Below are positions 1-11,724 of a stretch of DNA of 30,565 bases, piece by piece; position 1 is the first letter of the stretch, and every line of letters begins with the position of its first letter. The DNA comes from Saccoglossus kowalevskii (taxonomy: Eukaryota > Hemichordata > Enteropneusta > Harrimaniidae): positions 1,424,445 through 1,455,009 of the forward strand of contig NW_003158724.1 of assembly GCF_000003605.2 (NCBI RefSeq), in the 5' to 3' direction. The position numbers and the translations under genes are program-made. Under the pieces are notes generated by a model. It was not told the DNA's origin, did not search any database, and worked only from the letters and a program-made list of their open reading frames with translations.

Positions 1-705
1 ATGGGTTTGAGGACGATATCACAATGGGCTTGAGGACGATATAAAAAGGTTGGTGGATGATATCACAATGGGCTTGAGGATGATATCACAATGGGTTGGT
101 GGATGATATCACAATGGGCTTAATGATGATATCAGAATGGGCTGCTGGGAGATATCAGAATGGGTTTGTTGGTGATATCACAATGGGTTTGTGGATTATA
201 TCACAATGGGCTTAATGATGATATCGGAATGGACTGCTGGAAGATAATAGAATGGGTTGATGGAGGATATCACAATGGGTTGATGGATAATATCACAATG
301 GGCTTGTGGGTGATATCAGAATTGGCTCCTGGAAGATAACAGAATGGGTTGGTGGAGGATATCACAATGGATTGGTGGATAACACCAGAGTAGGTTGATG
401 GATGATATCACAATGGTCTTGTGGACGATATCAAAATGGGCTTGATGATGATATCGGAATGGGTTTGTGGATTATATTAGAATGGTTTAGTGGAAGATAT
501 CAAAATTGATTGGTGGACGGGATCAGAATGTGCTGATTGACGATATCAGAATAGGTTGTTGGACAATATCAGAATGGGCTTGTGGGTGATATCAGAATGG
601 GCTTGTGGGTGATATCAGAATGGGTTAGTGGATGATATCAGAATAGTCGTGGATGATATCAGAAAGGGTTGGCGGATGATATCAGAATGGTTAGGTGGAT
701 GATCT
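1..705. repeat. 23-bp minisatellite array (about 30 copies, left end open)
   Basis: Tandem units of 23 bp share the core GATATCACAATGGG or GATATCAGAATGGG, followed by a more variable segment such as CTTGAGGAT or TTGGTGGAT. The array begins before the window and ends near 705, where the pattern dissolves into GATCTTGAATTAGGG. Units are imperfect and a few carry small indels. A 92-bp higher-order period (four units) is visible at 113, 205 and 297, each starting AATGGGCTT. Units left of about 370 mostly read TATCACA, and units right of about 480 read TATCAGA. No protein-coding role is evident. Confidence 0.95.
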
Positions 706-1320
706 TGAATTAGGGCCACATAAAACAGTAATGCCTTTTCATATAGTGCATTTAAGTTGTATCGAATTCATTTTATTATTTTATTACTCTCGGCCTATCA
801 ATTACTATGACGTATAACGCCCATGTGTATACAGCAGGATCCAAATGACTAGTACTTTCGTTGTATAGTTATATTTTGCTTATATTACAGCAGGAGAGTC
901 CAAACATTGTGATGATCACTTGAAATAACAAGAACAGTAGCAGTCTGAGCACGGTTCTCGTGCGATCCCGAGGAATTATAATGGACGTGGCATTTTATTG
1001 AATGGTACGACACAATAGGAAATTAAATAGCTTTGATGTTAGTCCGACAACACTTGATTTGCATCTGTTCGTTAGGGCAAGAACTGAAATTACAATGGAA
1101 GGTGTCTGTGTGGGGGCAGTGACAGGGGATTGGGATACAATACCATTTCCAGAAAACTGAGAGAGTATCGTGGAGTGTAGAGAACAAATTAAGGATTAAA
1201 TTGAAAACATTTTATCGAATTCTATAAACAGACAGAAAACAATATTCATTATTATTACCTTTAAAATCGTGACCTTTTCGCTGCGTCACTCGCGATAATA
1301 TTACCATGATTAAAACAAGT
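706..1320. other. Unique A+T-rich sequence, nothing assigned
   Basis: Single-copy-looking sequence between the 23-bp array and a foldback structure. I see no convincing reading frame, RNA gene or repeat in it. Confidence 0.5.
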
Positions 1321-1327
1321 ACACTTA

Positions 1328-1428
1328 ACAAATGTTTACCACAATAGAGGTTGACATACAGTTTTAGCGACCAGAGGTGTCTTTAAGGGTCCCTAAAACT
1401 GTATTTCCGCTGTTAGGTGAACATTTGC
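1328..1428. repeat. Nested inverted repeat (foldback, about 100 bp)
   Basis: The inner arms are 1356-1372 and 1388-1404. They pair over 17 positions with one mismatch (ATACAGTTTTAG against CTAAAACTGTAT, then GACC against GGTC). The outer arms, near 1330-1340 (AAATGTTTACC) and 1416-1426 (GGTGAACATTT), pair at 10 of 11 positions. The whole could fold into one long imperfect hairpin. It may be a miniature inverted-repeat transposon relic or a structured transcript. I saw no second copy in the window and no clear target-site duplication. Confidence 0.6.
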
Positions 1429-3125
1429 ATTATTATACCGAATAAATCTCAAAACACATATTATGGCAATATTCCAGATTACCCTCGTAGAGCTGAATGA
1501 ATGCATGTATGCATAAATATGTATATTTGAGATCGAATTTTATTGAGTTGTATCGACTTTTTTACCTTCATGGTTGTATAACCTAATTTCAGCAGCTTCA
1601 GCCTGACGAAGAATTATTTTTTACAAACATACCAGCTGCCATCCAGTGGGCAGCGAAACGCCACACAGCATGCTAGTTCGCATTAGAACACTGAAACGAG
1701 CTGCACATGGAGCTGTACGCTTCTTGAGTATATATAGACTTTTGTCAAAACCATTTTCATTAAATTCAAGTACACTATACGTAATATGTAGATACACTGT
1801 CAAAACACACAAAATACGTAATAAAATCAAACACAGCGGTGCCGTCCCGCGGCAAAGTTCACGACTCTCAGTCTCTTTAGAGAGACGAACTGCGCAGCCG
1901 TAGATGTAAGGTCTCAAAGGGCGTGGCTGAGCGCGCTGACGAAACTCACAGCGAGCGAGTTTCCTATTTTCCTAGTTTTCTTTCCTAATAAGTCATATAA
2001 TGAAAGTAAGTACGGCAAACTAACTATTTCATGAATAGTGCTCCTTTGATAAGTTATTGGCGTAAATCAGTTAAAATTTAGAAGTAAGTTACCCGGATGG
2101 GGGTAGACGTACAAAAACGTCAGCAGTATCATGTCTACCTGAAATGCGCGAATCTAATTGGCCGTCATGGTCATGGGGTGTAATAAAATTGAATGACACT
2201 GGATTACGATTTGCATATACGTACAGGCAATTAAAGTATTACTTAACAGCACGTAATGAAAAACTGCTCACAATTTATATATACATTTCTGAGCATTGTA
2301 ATTATTAAAACTTTAATAGCCGGTAGGCATGAATGCAGAAAAAGTCCGACAACGATGTCGGACTTGTAACTTGGTTGGTACTCTGGCGTGTCTATGCCTA
2401 GATTAATTAATTTCCACTACACTGATTCCGTGTATCGTTAATATCTTCATCCTCTTTGAATTATGTTACTTTTAATGCTGTTTTTCCTTTTCTAGTAATT
2501 ACAAGATATTTTTTGCCTTAATCCTGATATTTTGTAAATAACCTATGACATAAAATACCTTTATCCTTTTAATTTCCTGACTGTATTGGTTATGTGTGAC
2601 GTACATACGTGAAGATATCAACATCGCTGTCAAAATCATCACCTCGATACATAGTCACTCATCCGTATACGAGTAAATGTTGATGTGACCTGAAAAGCGT
2701 TCTTAATCAGTTTAAGAACGTAATATAGGGAATTATTATTGGGAAAACATTGTAATTTCGGACCTGAATCTGTGTGTCAAACCGTAACTCAGGGGAAGCC
2801 TCGAGTAGCGTATGTAAGCTAGAATTACCTCGAAAGCTGGGGAATAACGCCAATGCCTTGAGTGCTTTAAGCTTACACATACAATCGCACCAGATTATAA
2901 TTGCCAGACAAAATGTCACTCACTTTAGTTTCAGATACTTCCTGATTACAAGCGTCGCTAACAAGAATATGTTATTTAACTTAAACTGTAGATTTATTAG
3001 ATTTATGTAACAATATTTTAAAATACATTTTGCATTATTTTAAAAATGACAATGATTCACAATAATCGGAATCTATTTTCTCATTGATTTGTTATCGTCG
3101 GTAATTAACGTCGCTTATTTGACAA
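1429..3125. other. Unique sequence with a small CpG-rich patch
   Basis: Mostly A+T-rich unique DNA. The stretch about 1838-1955 is clearly richer in G+C and CpG than its surroundings. It contains a perfect 6-bp stem with a 4-nt loop (GTCTCT-TTAG-AGAGAC, 1871-1886), flanked by AGTTC and GAACT. A TATATATAG string lies at about 1730. Short open frames exist on both strands around 1621-1917 and 2707-3010, but none resembles a known protein or shows matched coding features. Confidence 0.4.
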
Positions 3126-3129
3126 GATC

Positions 3130-3370
3130 ACATGTACTATCGAGCAGATGAGTCCACTTAGACTAGTGAGCATTATACAGTTGGGCTCACTTATCTTTTT
3201 GAACATTACTATGATGAGCTCATTTAGGATATTGGAAAGTATTCACATGACTACTTAGGCCATTAAATAGTATTTGCATGTGCTCTCGTAAGCTATTGGG
3301 CGTTATTTAGATAGTATTAGACAGTATTTAGTTGGTCATACGTATTGAATAGATTGGCTCACGTGGTATT
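3130..3370. repeat. Very degenerate repeat of about 34 bp
   Basis: Recurring but badly diverged phrases of the form 'AGTATT-CACATGAGCTCA-TTAGG-TATTGG' follow each other at roughly 30-36 bp spacing, for example around 3205-3235, 3236-3268 and 3270-3302. This looks like an old minisatellite. The call rests on reading by eye, and spacing and copy number are approximate. Confidence 0.4.
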
Positions 3371-5770
3371 CCATCACCTCAATGTAAATATATGATGTTA
3401 TTGTGCAAGATGGATGACTGACTACGATGTCCCCGAACATCATGTTATGCGATGAGAGGGACATTTTGTTTCATTGGCTGGTTTTGTGTCGTTATTGGTC
3501 GGTCTGGGGAAAATAAGATTGTATTCCTTTCAGTTTAGTGTGTTCCTTTCCTGTGCTGTAAATATCAGGAATTGTTCCATGTCAATACATACCAAGTCAC
3601 GGTGAGATATCGTTAAAAGCTTCTTTTACTAATCATTGAACTTGAATGTAATTAGCCTAAATAGAAATATATCAATTATAACTGACTCACTGAACAAGCA
3701 ATAATTCGAATATGATATACAACTACCAGAGGCAAGTACATTTTTTTTACTGAATTCAATCAACTCCATCGAGGGAATTTTTGAAAATGCCTTAAGTATT
3801 TAATAATAGAAAACCAAAAAGTTAATAAGAAGTGGGAAAATCTGGACATCCATCATGTCCAATCTCGGTTGGTTGAAAGAAAATGCTCAACTATATTGGA
3901 CTCAATCTTAACGTTCAACTTGAAATACTACATGCCTCGGGTTACTACTCCAAAACAAGAATAGCAACCAATTGGGAAATGCTCTGTGTAAATCACCAAA
4001 TACTAATTATTTCTGTTTTGAAGTAAACTTTTACGCACCAGGGAACACAATAATTGGTGAGCAATTTCAGTGTAAACAACACAATCAGATGCGTGCATAC
4101 AATACAATAACACCTGAGGGAACCACACAAGCCTTGTCTGCTATAATAAGGCTTGATAAGAGTTTCCGAAATACAAGAGGCAAAAAATACTTACTGGTTA
4201 CCGCATGGCCAATCATACAACGGAACACATTCTAGGTGACTCGCATGTACAAATGAGCGTTTCGAAAGGATTACTACACAGTTAATACACAGATTCAAGG
4301 GACCAATTCAAATAAAATAAAAAGAGACGCAAAGTACGCATACGTAAAATCAACAAAACATTAAACAAACAAAATGATAACTCTGCTGGCTGATAACGTA
4401 ATGTCGTAAATGTAGATAAAAAATGGTACATTGAATTTTAAAGAGTTCTATCAAAATAATATTATTCGTTATAATAACCCAACCCCAACCCTGAAGTGGA
4501 AATGGTGGTGGTTGAGTGTTTGTTGTGGTAACACGTCATGGATTGTTTTAAGTCCTTCAACAATTCCCCCTCTTGGCTCACCGAGACGTAGACTGGCGGC
4601 GTCGCAGTAGTTCCTCAATGCCTTCATAGCCACAAGACGACACATGTGCACAGACACGAATACACGCACTTTACCATAGACTGGTCCAACATAACGTGCA
4701 ACACACAATGTCACATCAGCCACGTTTGATATCCCGGAAAACTTGTATACAGTCACTAATAATATGCATACCACGTGCTGTCCCAATTTACCAATCAGCG
4801 GCCACCATAAGAGCTGCAGTCCAATCAGATATGGTCGTAGGAACCTTGCATTTAATCGCTTCTACCAATCTATATACGCGTGTTCATTTTCGTGTTCAAA
4901 AGCAACATCTCCGATTTACAATTTCAAGGTATAGTTTTGATTACTCACCATCCAAGAACATAGCGTTCCAAGACTGCACATCGTAAAGCTGATGTCAGGT
5001 ATACCAAAAAACTATTTGACAAGGCATGATTGGCGTACATTATTGGTAGTATTTCGGAGATTATAATGAACTTTGACACATGTTATAGGCGAGGGTGACA
5101 CATAACTACAATTTAAAATGATAGTCGTCGTACGGAGGTTTTGATTTTTTTTTTTTTTTTTGCGAAGAGAATGTATTTTGCAAGCGTTGCATACGTTGTA
5201 TGGTACGCATACAAAACACGAAGCGATTCTATAATGAATACCACTTAGTATATATATAAGTGCTACAAACAAATTCCACACAAACCATGCTTACTTACTT
5301 AAAGACCAACAATAATAACAACGCACATGTACACCAGCTATTATTACATATTCGTGCGATCATGTCATAGTTCAGGTGCAATACAAAGTCATACTGTAAT
5401 TCTGTAAATCTTGTATAATATCAATGTGTACGGGAATATTAAATAAAAAAAAACGAACCATGATATTGGTATTGATTAGTCTGATACATAGGGTATGGAA
5501 TACATGCTTATTGTGATATAATGGCGGCCATTGAGCAACTTAAATTGGACTTTTGGGAGAGGCTTTAGTTGGTAATGATCCCTAATTTGATGTATAAATG
5601 AAAAACATTTCCTGTTGCAACAACTTCTATGTCAAATGGCCACTATTTCCTTTTAAGTTGTGTAACTATTGTGTGACAGGAGCACTTCTTTAAGCTTTAT
5701 TGGGAAGCTGAACAAACAAAATAGACACACTGCAAGCAAAAAAAATCTGACTGTTAGATAATAAATCAAG
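3371..5770. other. Unique A+T-rich sequence, nothing firmly assigned
   Basis: It contains a 17-nt poly-T run at 5145-5161. A cluster of CCAAT boxes and a CCACGTG E-box lies at 4771-4828. A 13-bp palindrome with a YY1-like core (AATGGCGGCCATT) lies at 5520-5532. Open frames of 87 codons (+, 3972-4235) and 105 codons (-, 4469-4786) have no recognisable homology. Confidence 0.4.
4771..4828. promoter_or_regulatory. Cluster of three CCAAT boxes and an E-box
   Basis: CCAAT occurs at 4783-4787, 4791-4795 and 4821-4825. The latter two share the extended form CCAATCAG, typical of NF-Y sites. A CCACGTG E-box lies at 4771-4777. Spacing is short and all three CCAAT boxes are in one orientation. This could be a small regulatory element, but no transcription unit was recognised beside it and chance cannot be excluded. 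Confidence 0.2.
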
Positions 5771-5774
5771 TGCA

Positions 5775-5819
5775 ACCAATTTTACCTACTTCGACATTTT
5801 TAAGTATGGTAAAATTGGT
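5775..5819. repeat. Hairpin with 12 + 5 bp stem
   Basis: ACCAATTTTACC (5775-5786) pairs perfectly with GGTAAAATTGGT (5808-5819). The stem continues inward as TACTT (5787-5791) with AAGTA (5802-5806) after a single bulged T, leaving a loop of about 10 nt. The total of 17 paired positions makes a compact stable hairpin in otherwise unique DNA. Its function is unknown. Confidence 0.65.
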
Positions 5820-5941
5820 AGTCTGAAAAATACTAGAGTACTATACCACGTGATTGTGCTCCATCCGATTACATGATAAGTCATACATCATTTGCGGTTA
5901 GCTGTCAGGTCTGGAATAAATTGCGTTTCTAATTGCCTTAG

Positions 5942-6211
5942 CTGATGCAATTAAACATAAAACTATGGGTGGAATCAATATATACCCTAATATCAATTAG
6001 ATACGTGAAAATGTTTGCATTGCTGTTATTATCGCCATCCGGGGACTCATTTGACAAACAAGGTCCGTTGAACGGCGCCCTGGCAATGACAGAAAGACGT
6101 CGATTAGCACAATTATCAGTCGATGATTTATTGCAAAATAACAGCGCTTTTAAATCCGCGGTCTTACAGAAAGTAAAGAAATTAGAAACGGGGATATGTC
6201 AAATCCTGTGA
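5942..6211 (+). CDS. Candidate terminal coding exon, hypothetical small protein
   Basis: I do not recognise this protein. A pyrimidine-biased tract ending in TTAG (5938-5941) could serve as a splice acceptor. The frame is then open from 5942, with ATGs at 5945 and 6011, to a TGA ending at 6211. Starting at 6011 it gives about 66 residues: a short hydrophobic stretch (FALLLL), then a polar region containing basic clusters (ERRR and KVKK) around a segment with LSVDDLLQ and AFKSAVLQ. AATAAA hexamers follow at 6314-6319 and 6369-6374, the latter with a T-rich stretch downstream. These features fit a last exon, and the basic clusters could be processing sites, but nothing proves expression. The open frame could be chance in A+T-rich DNA. 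Confidence 0.2.
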   Translation: MMQLNIKLWVESIYTLISIRYVKMFALLLLSPSGDSFDKQGPLNGALAMTERRRLAQLSVDDLLQNNSAFKSAVLQKVKKLETGICQIL

Positions 6212-6368
6212 AGCGACTAGCACATAAGATTTATTGCGATTTCATCTGTAACTAAGAGTTCCCGTGAAAAATGACATTTGAAATAGTATCTCAAATCTTT
6301 TCAAGGCTTATCTAATAAATTAAACGTCAGAATGTAGTACCACTCTGCATGTAAATGGTGGCGACGTA

Positions 6369-6374
6369 AATAAA
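6369..6374 (+). promoter_or_regulatory. Possible polyadenylation signal
   Basis: Canonical AATAAA followed within about 30 bases by a TGTGGGCCTTTTT stretch that could act as the downstream element. It would serve the candidate exon ending at 6211. AATAAA is common by chance in DNA this A+T-rich. Confidence 0.2.
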
Positions 6375-9300
6375 GCATGGTCTGTGGGCCTTTTTCTGTT
6401 ACTTTGTTTAAGGGGGCGAATATTGAATTGCTGAATCACAGACAAGAAATGTGTTTCCAATTATCAATCAACTTCGAAGATATCTATGACCAAATAATCC
6501 ACTAATGGTAATTGCTTTTTTCGGCATTGAGGGGCGTATTATCGAATTCATCAATCAATAATTATCGCGTGGCTGGGAGCAAAACTATTTTACAGACTTA
6601 GTTATGAGTCGCCGAAGGCAAGACAAAACCATTAGCACCGCGGTGGACCGACTGTACACGAGAGAAAAAGCTAAAGATAAACAGATAACATATCTCTGAT
6701 AATATAACAATACCAACATCATGCAGGATACATGCTTAGGCCTACACTCGGGCTATGTCAATAGATCATTTGACTGAATTTACCGAACAGATATTCGGAA
6801 TGTAAAGCACAGCATAAGCCCCGATTCGAATCCGGGATTTGATGTTGATTCGATGAACAGAAAAACGTGATAAATAAAGCAATACAGAGTGTGGTAGCTC
6901 AGTTTTATATTTACATGTTTCCATTACACGGCTATTTGGTCACAACTCTCAGTGGGTGTGTGCATATCGTTATTCATGCAGACCTCAAACGCGAGCAATA
7001 CATGAATCCATTTTGCATAGGAAGAAAAAACGCATATTCCCCGCTAGAGGTCGCTCTTCGCTTCAATTATTAAGCTCACTCTTCATACTGTTTAAGACTA
7101 TTAGATAGTATACAAACTATAAGCACTTATGCTTATAGAACCATAATGACAAAAGTATTAACCCATATTTATAGCGTACAATAACTACAGCTAAATTTCT
7201 ATAATAAAATACGTGTACAAGTACTTTAATCCGTGTTTAAATGACGTCGTTATTCAAGATGTTATAGATGACTGTGTTGCATTTGTATGTATTCACACTT
7301 CTTGTAACAATACTATTGCTAAATTTACGGTATAAAAGCTGGGTCAAGTATTCAAAGAACTTGTAAGTGTACTTCAATAGCACGAGTTTTTATATAAGTC
7401 ATATCGTAATGTTTTACTATAATGATAACAATAAATGTGGTTAAAAGCACCAATCATTTATTGTAGCGATGGCTAACATGTATATACAGCCATGACATCC
7501 AACTGTCGATAAGTCGGTGTCTCACAAGCAGACAGCTAGTTCGGATGTATTAACGCTATACAGATAGGCAAGCGTGTCAGCAACACCTGCTCCACCTTGA
7601 TCGCCGTGGCAGTACCCTAGTGATGAATTTATTTCCACGAGTTCCATTTCTCGCCCATTGCGTTCACATTGTCATTTTTTTAGAATTATTCTATTTCCCC
7701 TGTGCATTGACGAAACAGACTGCTTCCCGCTCGCTGCCCAGATACGTACCTAGTACAATTTCCCGTTTCATTCAAAGCAGTATCAAAAAGCAAACCGTCC
7801 TTTAGTTACTTTTACAGGGCGCGTGATGGAAAAAAGAACATCCTGTCGATAATAGAGATTCAGATTTCACTTCCGTTTTTATTTCTTTAATCGCAACTAA
7901 TTTTTCACCTAAACCGTGAGAAGGAAACTAGAGTAAAACATCAGGCTATCACGTTTGTTTCCTTACTCCATCTGGACATTTTATTGTTATTAGTTTGTAT
8001 TATCTATCACTGCTAGTTTTTAAACGATATCTCATCTCTAGCTCACAGAGTCAAACAACGACAGGGTCAATACAAAGGTAATTTGTGTTTAGGGATAAAC
8101 AAAACCATTTCCTTGTTCTTAAATGTTGTTTCAACTAGTTAAATTGGTGTCAATTAGAAATAAAATAAAACTTTGAGTAAAACTCTCAGACACCAAATAT
8201 ATTTTTTATTGGAACATGCGCTTCGAAGTGGTTTTGCAATTTTAAATTATTGCACTCAATTATAACTTCAGTTGAATCCAGGTTTTGTCGTTCCATCTTT
8301 CAAAAGTTGAACCACGATTTTTTTGTTAACATTACACATTTTGTTTTTGCTTATTTGTGTGTTTTGTATTTATTTAAGTGCAAAACAAATGCGGAGAAGC
8401 ATATGACTGGAAAAAATATACGAAACATCATTTTCAATCTTCACTTATAGTACATCTGCCGCCAATTGCACAGCACCTGTCTTGTTAATTAAATTCTTAA
8501 CTCACATGATTTCATCTTTTGGTTTCATGTGTCTCTACTGGTAACACTAGTGTGTAGGAAATACACCAATGTTCAACATTCCTTGAAATTGTTGTTGTTA
8601 CTTTTTAAAAGTATCCCATTTCTTGTTATGTGCTGATACTTTCTGTTTGCAGTGATAAGTTTCTTTTTATTTATTTTTTATTGTTTTTACATTGTTTGTA
8701 CAATTCTAAGCTAATTTTCTTAAATCTACCTGATACACGAATCTTTTACCAAGTAAGAAAAGAACGTTTATCAGACTAGAAGCACTCTAATCTCCCAATA
8801 TAGTCTGACGAGATTCTGTCTCTCTTATTGTTTTTATTATCAGTTTCAAAACGTATAAAAACTAAAAATCAAGAATAACAACTAACTTTAATTAGCGCTT
8901 ATTGTTTTTTTAGGGAGGTTTTCTGACCAAAGTTAGATATTATGTTTTTTTTTTCATGAATTTAAATTTGCATGTCATTAATTTTAAGGGCGATACTAAT
9001 TAACCTGTCACAAACTTAGCTTTATTAATTGCGTTGAATCTAGCGTAAAACGAGCTACAATGTCTCATTGGGATAAAGTACATTGACCTCAGTTGCAATC
9101 AACAACAATAACAGTAAATGTTAGTGAACTGAACAGAGACTAACACATATGTTACATGCACAGTATTTTGCATCGCCCAAGTCACACTTAATGGCGATCA
9201 TACTAGAATGGATACGAACAAATCGTAATCAACTCAGCGACAGGCAAAGATTTGGCAGTATGCAACTGTTGTTTGACAAATAATGTCGTGCAGTCGCGTT

Positions 9301-11065
9301 ATTTGTGAAGCTTCGTTGATTCACGTTGCAATGGAATTTACACCATATAAGAAGTAGTAAGGTATTAACGAGAAATAACTCAATCTTGTAAGCGCCTCTG
9401 CTAATTTATCGCAAGACTTGCTTTTCATGTCAAGCGGATTAGCCTGAAACAAATTAAACTATGCGTCGAATAATCACACACTTCTATGCAACGATTTCCT
9501 GAATTGATGTCTCCTATTCAATCTCAGAGAAAAATTGAAAAAAAAATGGAGAACTTGAATTCTGTGCGGTGTTGCCCTTGGCTGATGGACAGTGTTCCAA
9601 TACTCGGACAAAGTGTGGTTGGTGATAGAGAGATCGAATGCATCTGTACTTGCTATTGCGGATTGCTACAAAAATTATGAGTGAGTAAACCGTGTTCTAT
9701 TTGATATTTGCAAAGTACCTTGCCAATAAATCGCGCCCTCTAATGCCAACGCTTTTATTACGTAAATAGGTGACCATAATTTAGCGATACATTTGTATAT
9801 GACAATGCTGTAATTCGATTCCAAGTGAGAAAAAGAAAGGCATCAGGTACAAGTGAAGCCAATGATGTGGATTTATTTCGAAATCACACCAGCTTTCGCA
9901 GTCCCGCGCGCTACAATCGTGAATATATATATATAAATATATATCATCATCATAAAGCTATAATCCCATGACGACACGGAATCGCGTTATTTTCTGTGTT
10001 AAGGAAATGTGCGTCACTTTTTAGATCTCGAGTTTTGAAACAATTTAGGAACACAAGACGTGCCCATTCACAATGTTTAATGTTTTTTTTCACTACCAAA
10101 TGTAACAGACAGCGGACTTAAATTTTCTATTGAACCATACAAACTGAATAAGTCCATTATATATAGCAGTTCTGTAACACCACAGCATTAATGACGTCTT
10201 TTCGATTGAGTTGAACAACTGATCCACGGGGATACTCGGCCCACGGTATGATTAAACCATGGAAATAAACCAAACGTTACAGTACATCATCTTGGAGGTC
10301 GACAAAATACAATGTATCATTACAACCTTATGAGAGAGAAAAAATGGATTTGTATAAATCAATTAAACATTCCATTCACGTCCGTGGATATGCTCTCAGT
10401 AAAACGCCGCACAAAAGCGATTCAATCAAAATACCCAGAAAGCATACACGGAAAAATGTAATCTTGAAAAACTAAGTAAATATACTGTGAAAAAACAGTT
10501 TCAGTGGGTCAGCATAGTCAATACGACAGATTTTAAATTACAACTTCAAATATTAATTTGGAAGAAATGTTACTTACGGGCACAGAGTAGACAGACGGCA
10601 GAATGCGCGTCCAACGCGACGTATAACGCGGAATTCAAACGCGTCCTGTTATGCTGTAACCGACTAGGGGCTTACCACAATTAGCGGTGTATGATATAGC
10701 AGTACTCGGATTTGGGTCTCTCAATACAAAGGAATAAAAGTTAAAACGCTGACCTCCGAGCGTTTGATTCGTCAGATATAAATGGAAAAGGACAAAGAAT
10801 TACCGTTTTCTATGCCCTTGTACACACTGTTGGGACGCGAGGCCGTTATTACAAGCACCCGGCCAATGTATGACGGCGCCAACACTCATCGTGGGAGTAC
10901 ATAGCACAGCTGTCCCCGTCACCCGATCAATTTCTACCGTAGTAAGATTGATGAGAGAGAGAAAATGATTTCTTTGGATATCATCGGAAAATCATATAGT
11001 TTTATTTTGATTGGGGCTTCATCGACATGATAGGCACGAAATGAACCACTATGGGTTTAATTTCA
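6375..11065. other. Long unique A+T-rich stretch, nothing firmly assigned
   Basis: I found no convincing genes. A perfect 9-bp stem with a 4-nt loop (CTATAAGCA-CTTA-TGCTTATAG) lies at 7117-7138. A dinucleotide (AT) patch followed by (CAT)n lies at about 9922-9953. Open frames of 60-70 codons at 6867, 7620, 8250, 9486 and 10487 show no recognised domain, and their composition matches the surroundings. A tRNA B-box-like string at about 6822 has no matching cloverleaf. Confidence 0.4.
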
Positions 11066-11069
11066 ATAT

Positions 11070-11103
11070 GTATTTATTTATTTATATATTTATTTATTTA
11101 TTC
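11070..11103. repeat. (TTTA)n microsatellite
   Basis: Consecutive TATT/TTTA tetranucleotides interrupted once by TATATATT, about 34 bp long. Confidence 0.85.
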
Positions 11104-11724
11104 TCAAGTCCTCATTAGGGAGATAAATTCAATGCTTTAATGTGTAGACATTGCGTAATATACTAGTAGGTCATTTTAAGTGTGTTTTTATATTTTTGCT
11201 TCGTGTAGCATATTGATAAACGAGCTCGGTTATATCGTAAATACACTACAAACGTTGTTTTTGTACCATAGTACGTGATCAAAGAAATAGTAAACTCCAC
11301 AGCGCCGAAATGCGCGTGCGTTTGTTGTAGTTAAATATCATATTCCATATACGTCACATTCGAATATATTGATCAGCATACAACGCCAAACAAACTTGCA
11401 TACAGCAACTGAACCAGAACTCATACAAAATGAAATAAAGGTGTATTCATCTTCCACATTTGTATGCTTGGGTTTCGAAAATAAAATGAAGTATGATATA
11501 CTGAAATACTTCGGCATGTAAAATTAGATATAGTCCCACAATTACTTGTGTGCATACACCAATGTCAGAGCCGGTAGCAGGATCCAATATAAACTGTTTC
11601 ATGTTTACAATGAACGTATTAAATTGCTATGATGGTCATGTAGACCTGTATGCACTGTGTCGGTAATCGCTGTTCTAATTAACTATTCAGAGTAGCTTGA
11701 TGTATCAGGCAATGGCCCTTTCTT

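Noticed and set aside
1-705. CRISPR array
   Set aside because: Units are contiguous 23-mers with no unique spacers, and the genomic context is animal.
3120-3180. Hammerhead-ribozyme core suggested by CAGATGAG
   Set aside because: The required CUGAUGA and GAAA core elements with matching stems are absent.
4469-4786. 105-codon minus-strand frame as a gene
   Set aside because: No recognised domain, no splice or polyadenylation support. Only the nearby CCAAT cluster hints at transcription.
6790-6850. tRNA or tRNA-derived SINE suggested by GATTCGAATCC at about 6822
   Set aside because: No A box at the right distance and no cloverleaf stems could be built around it.
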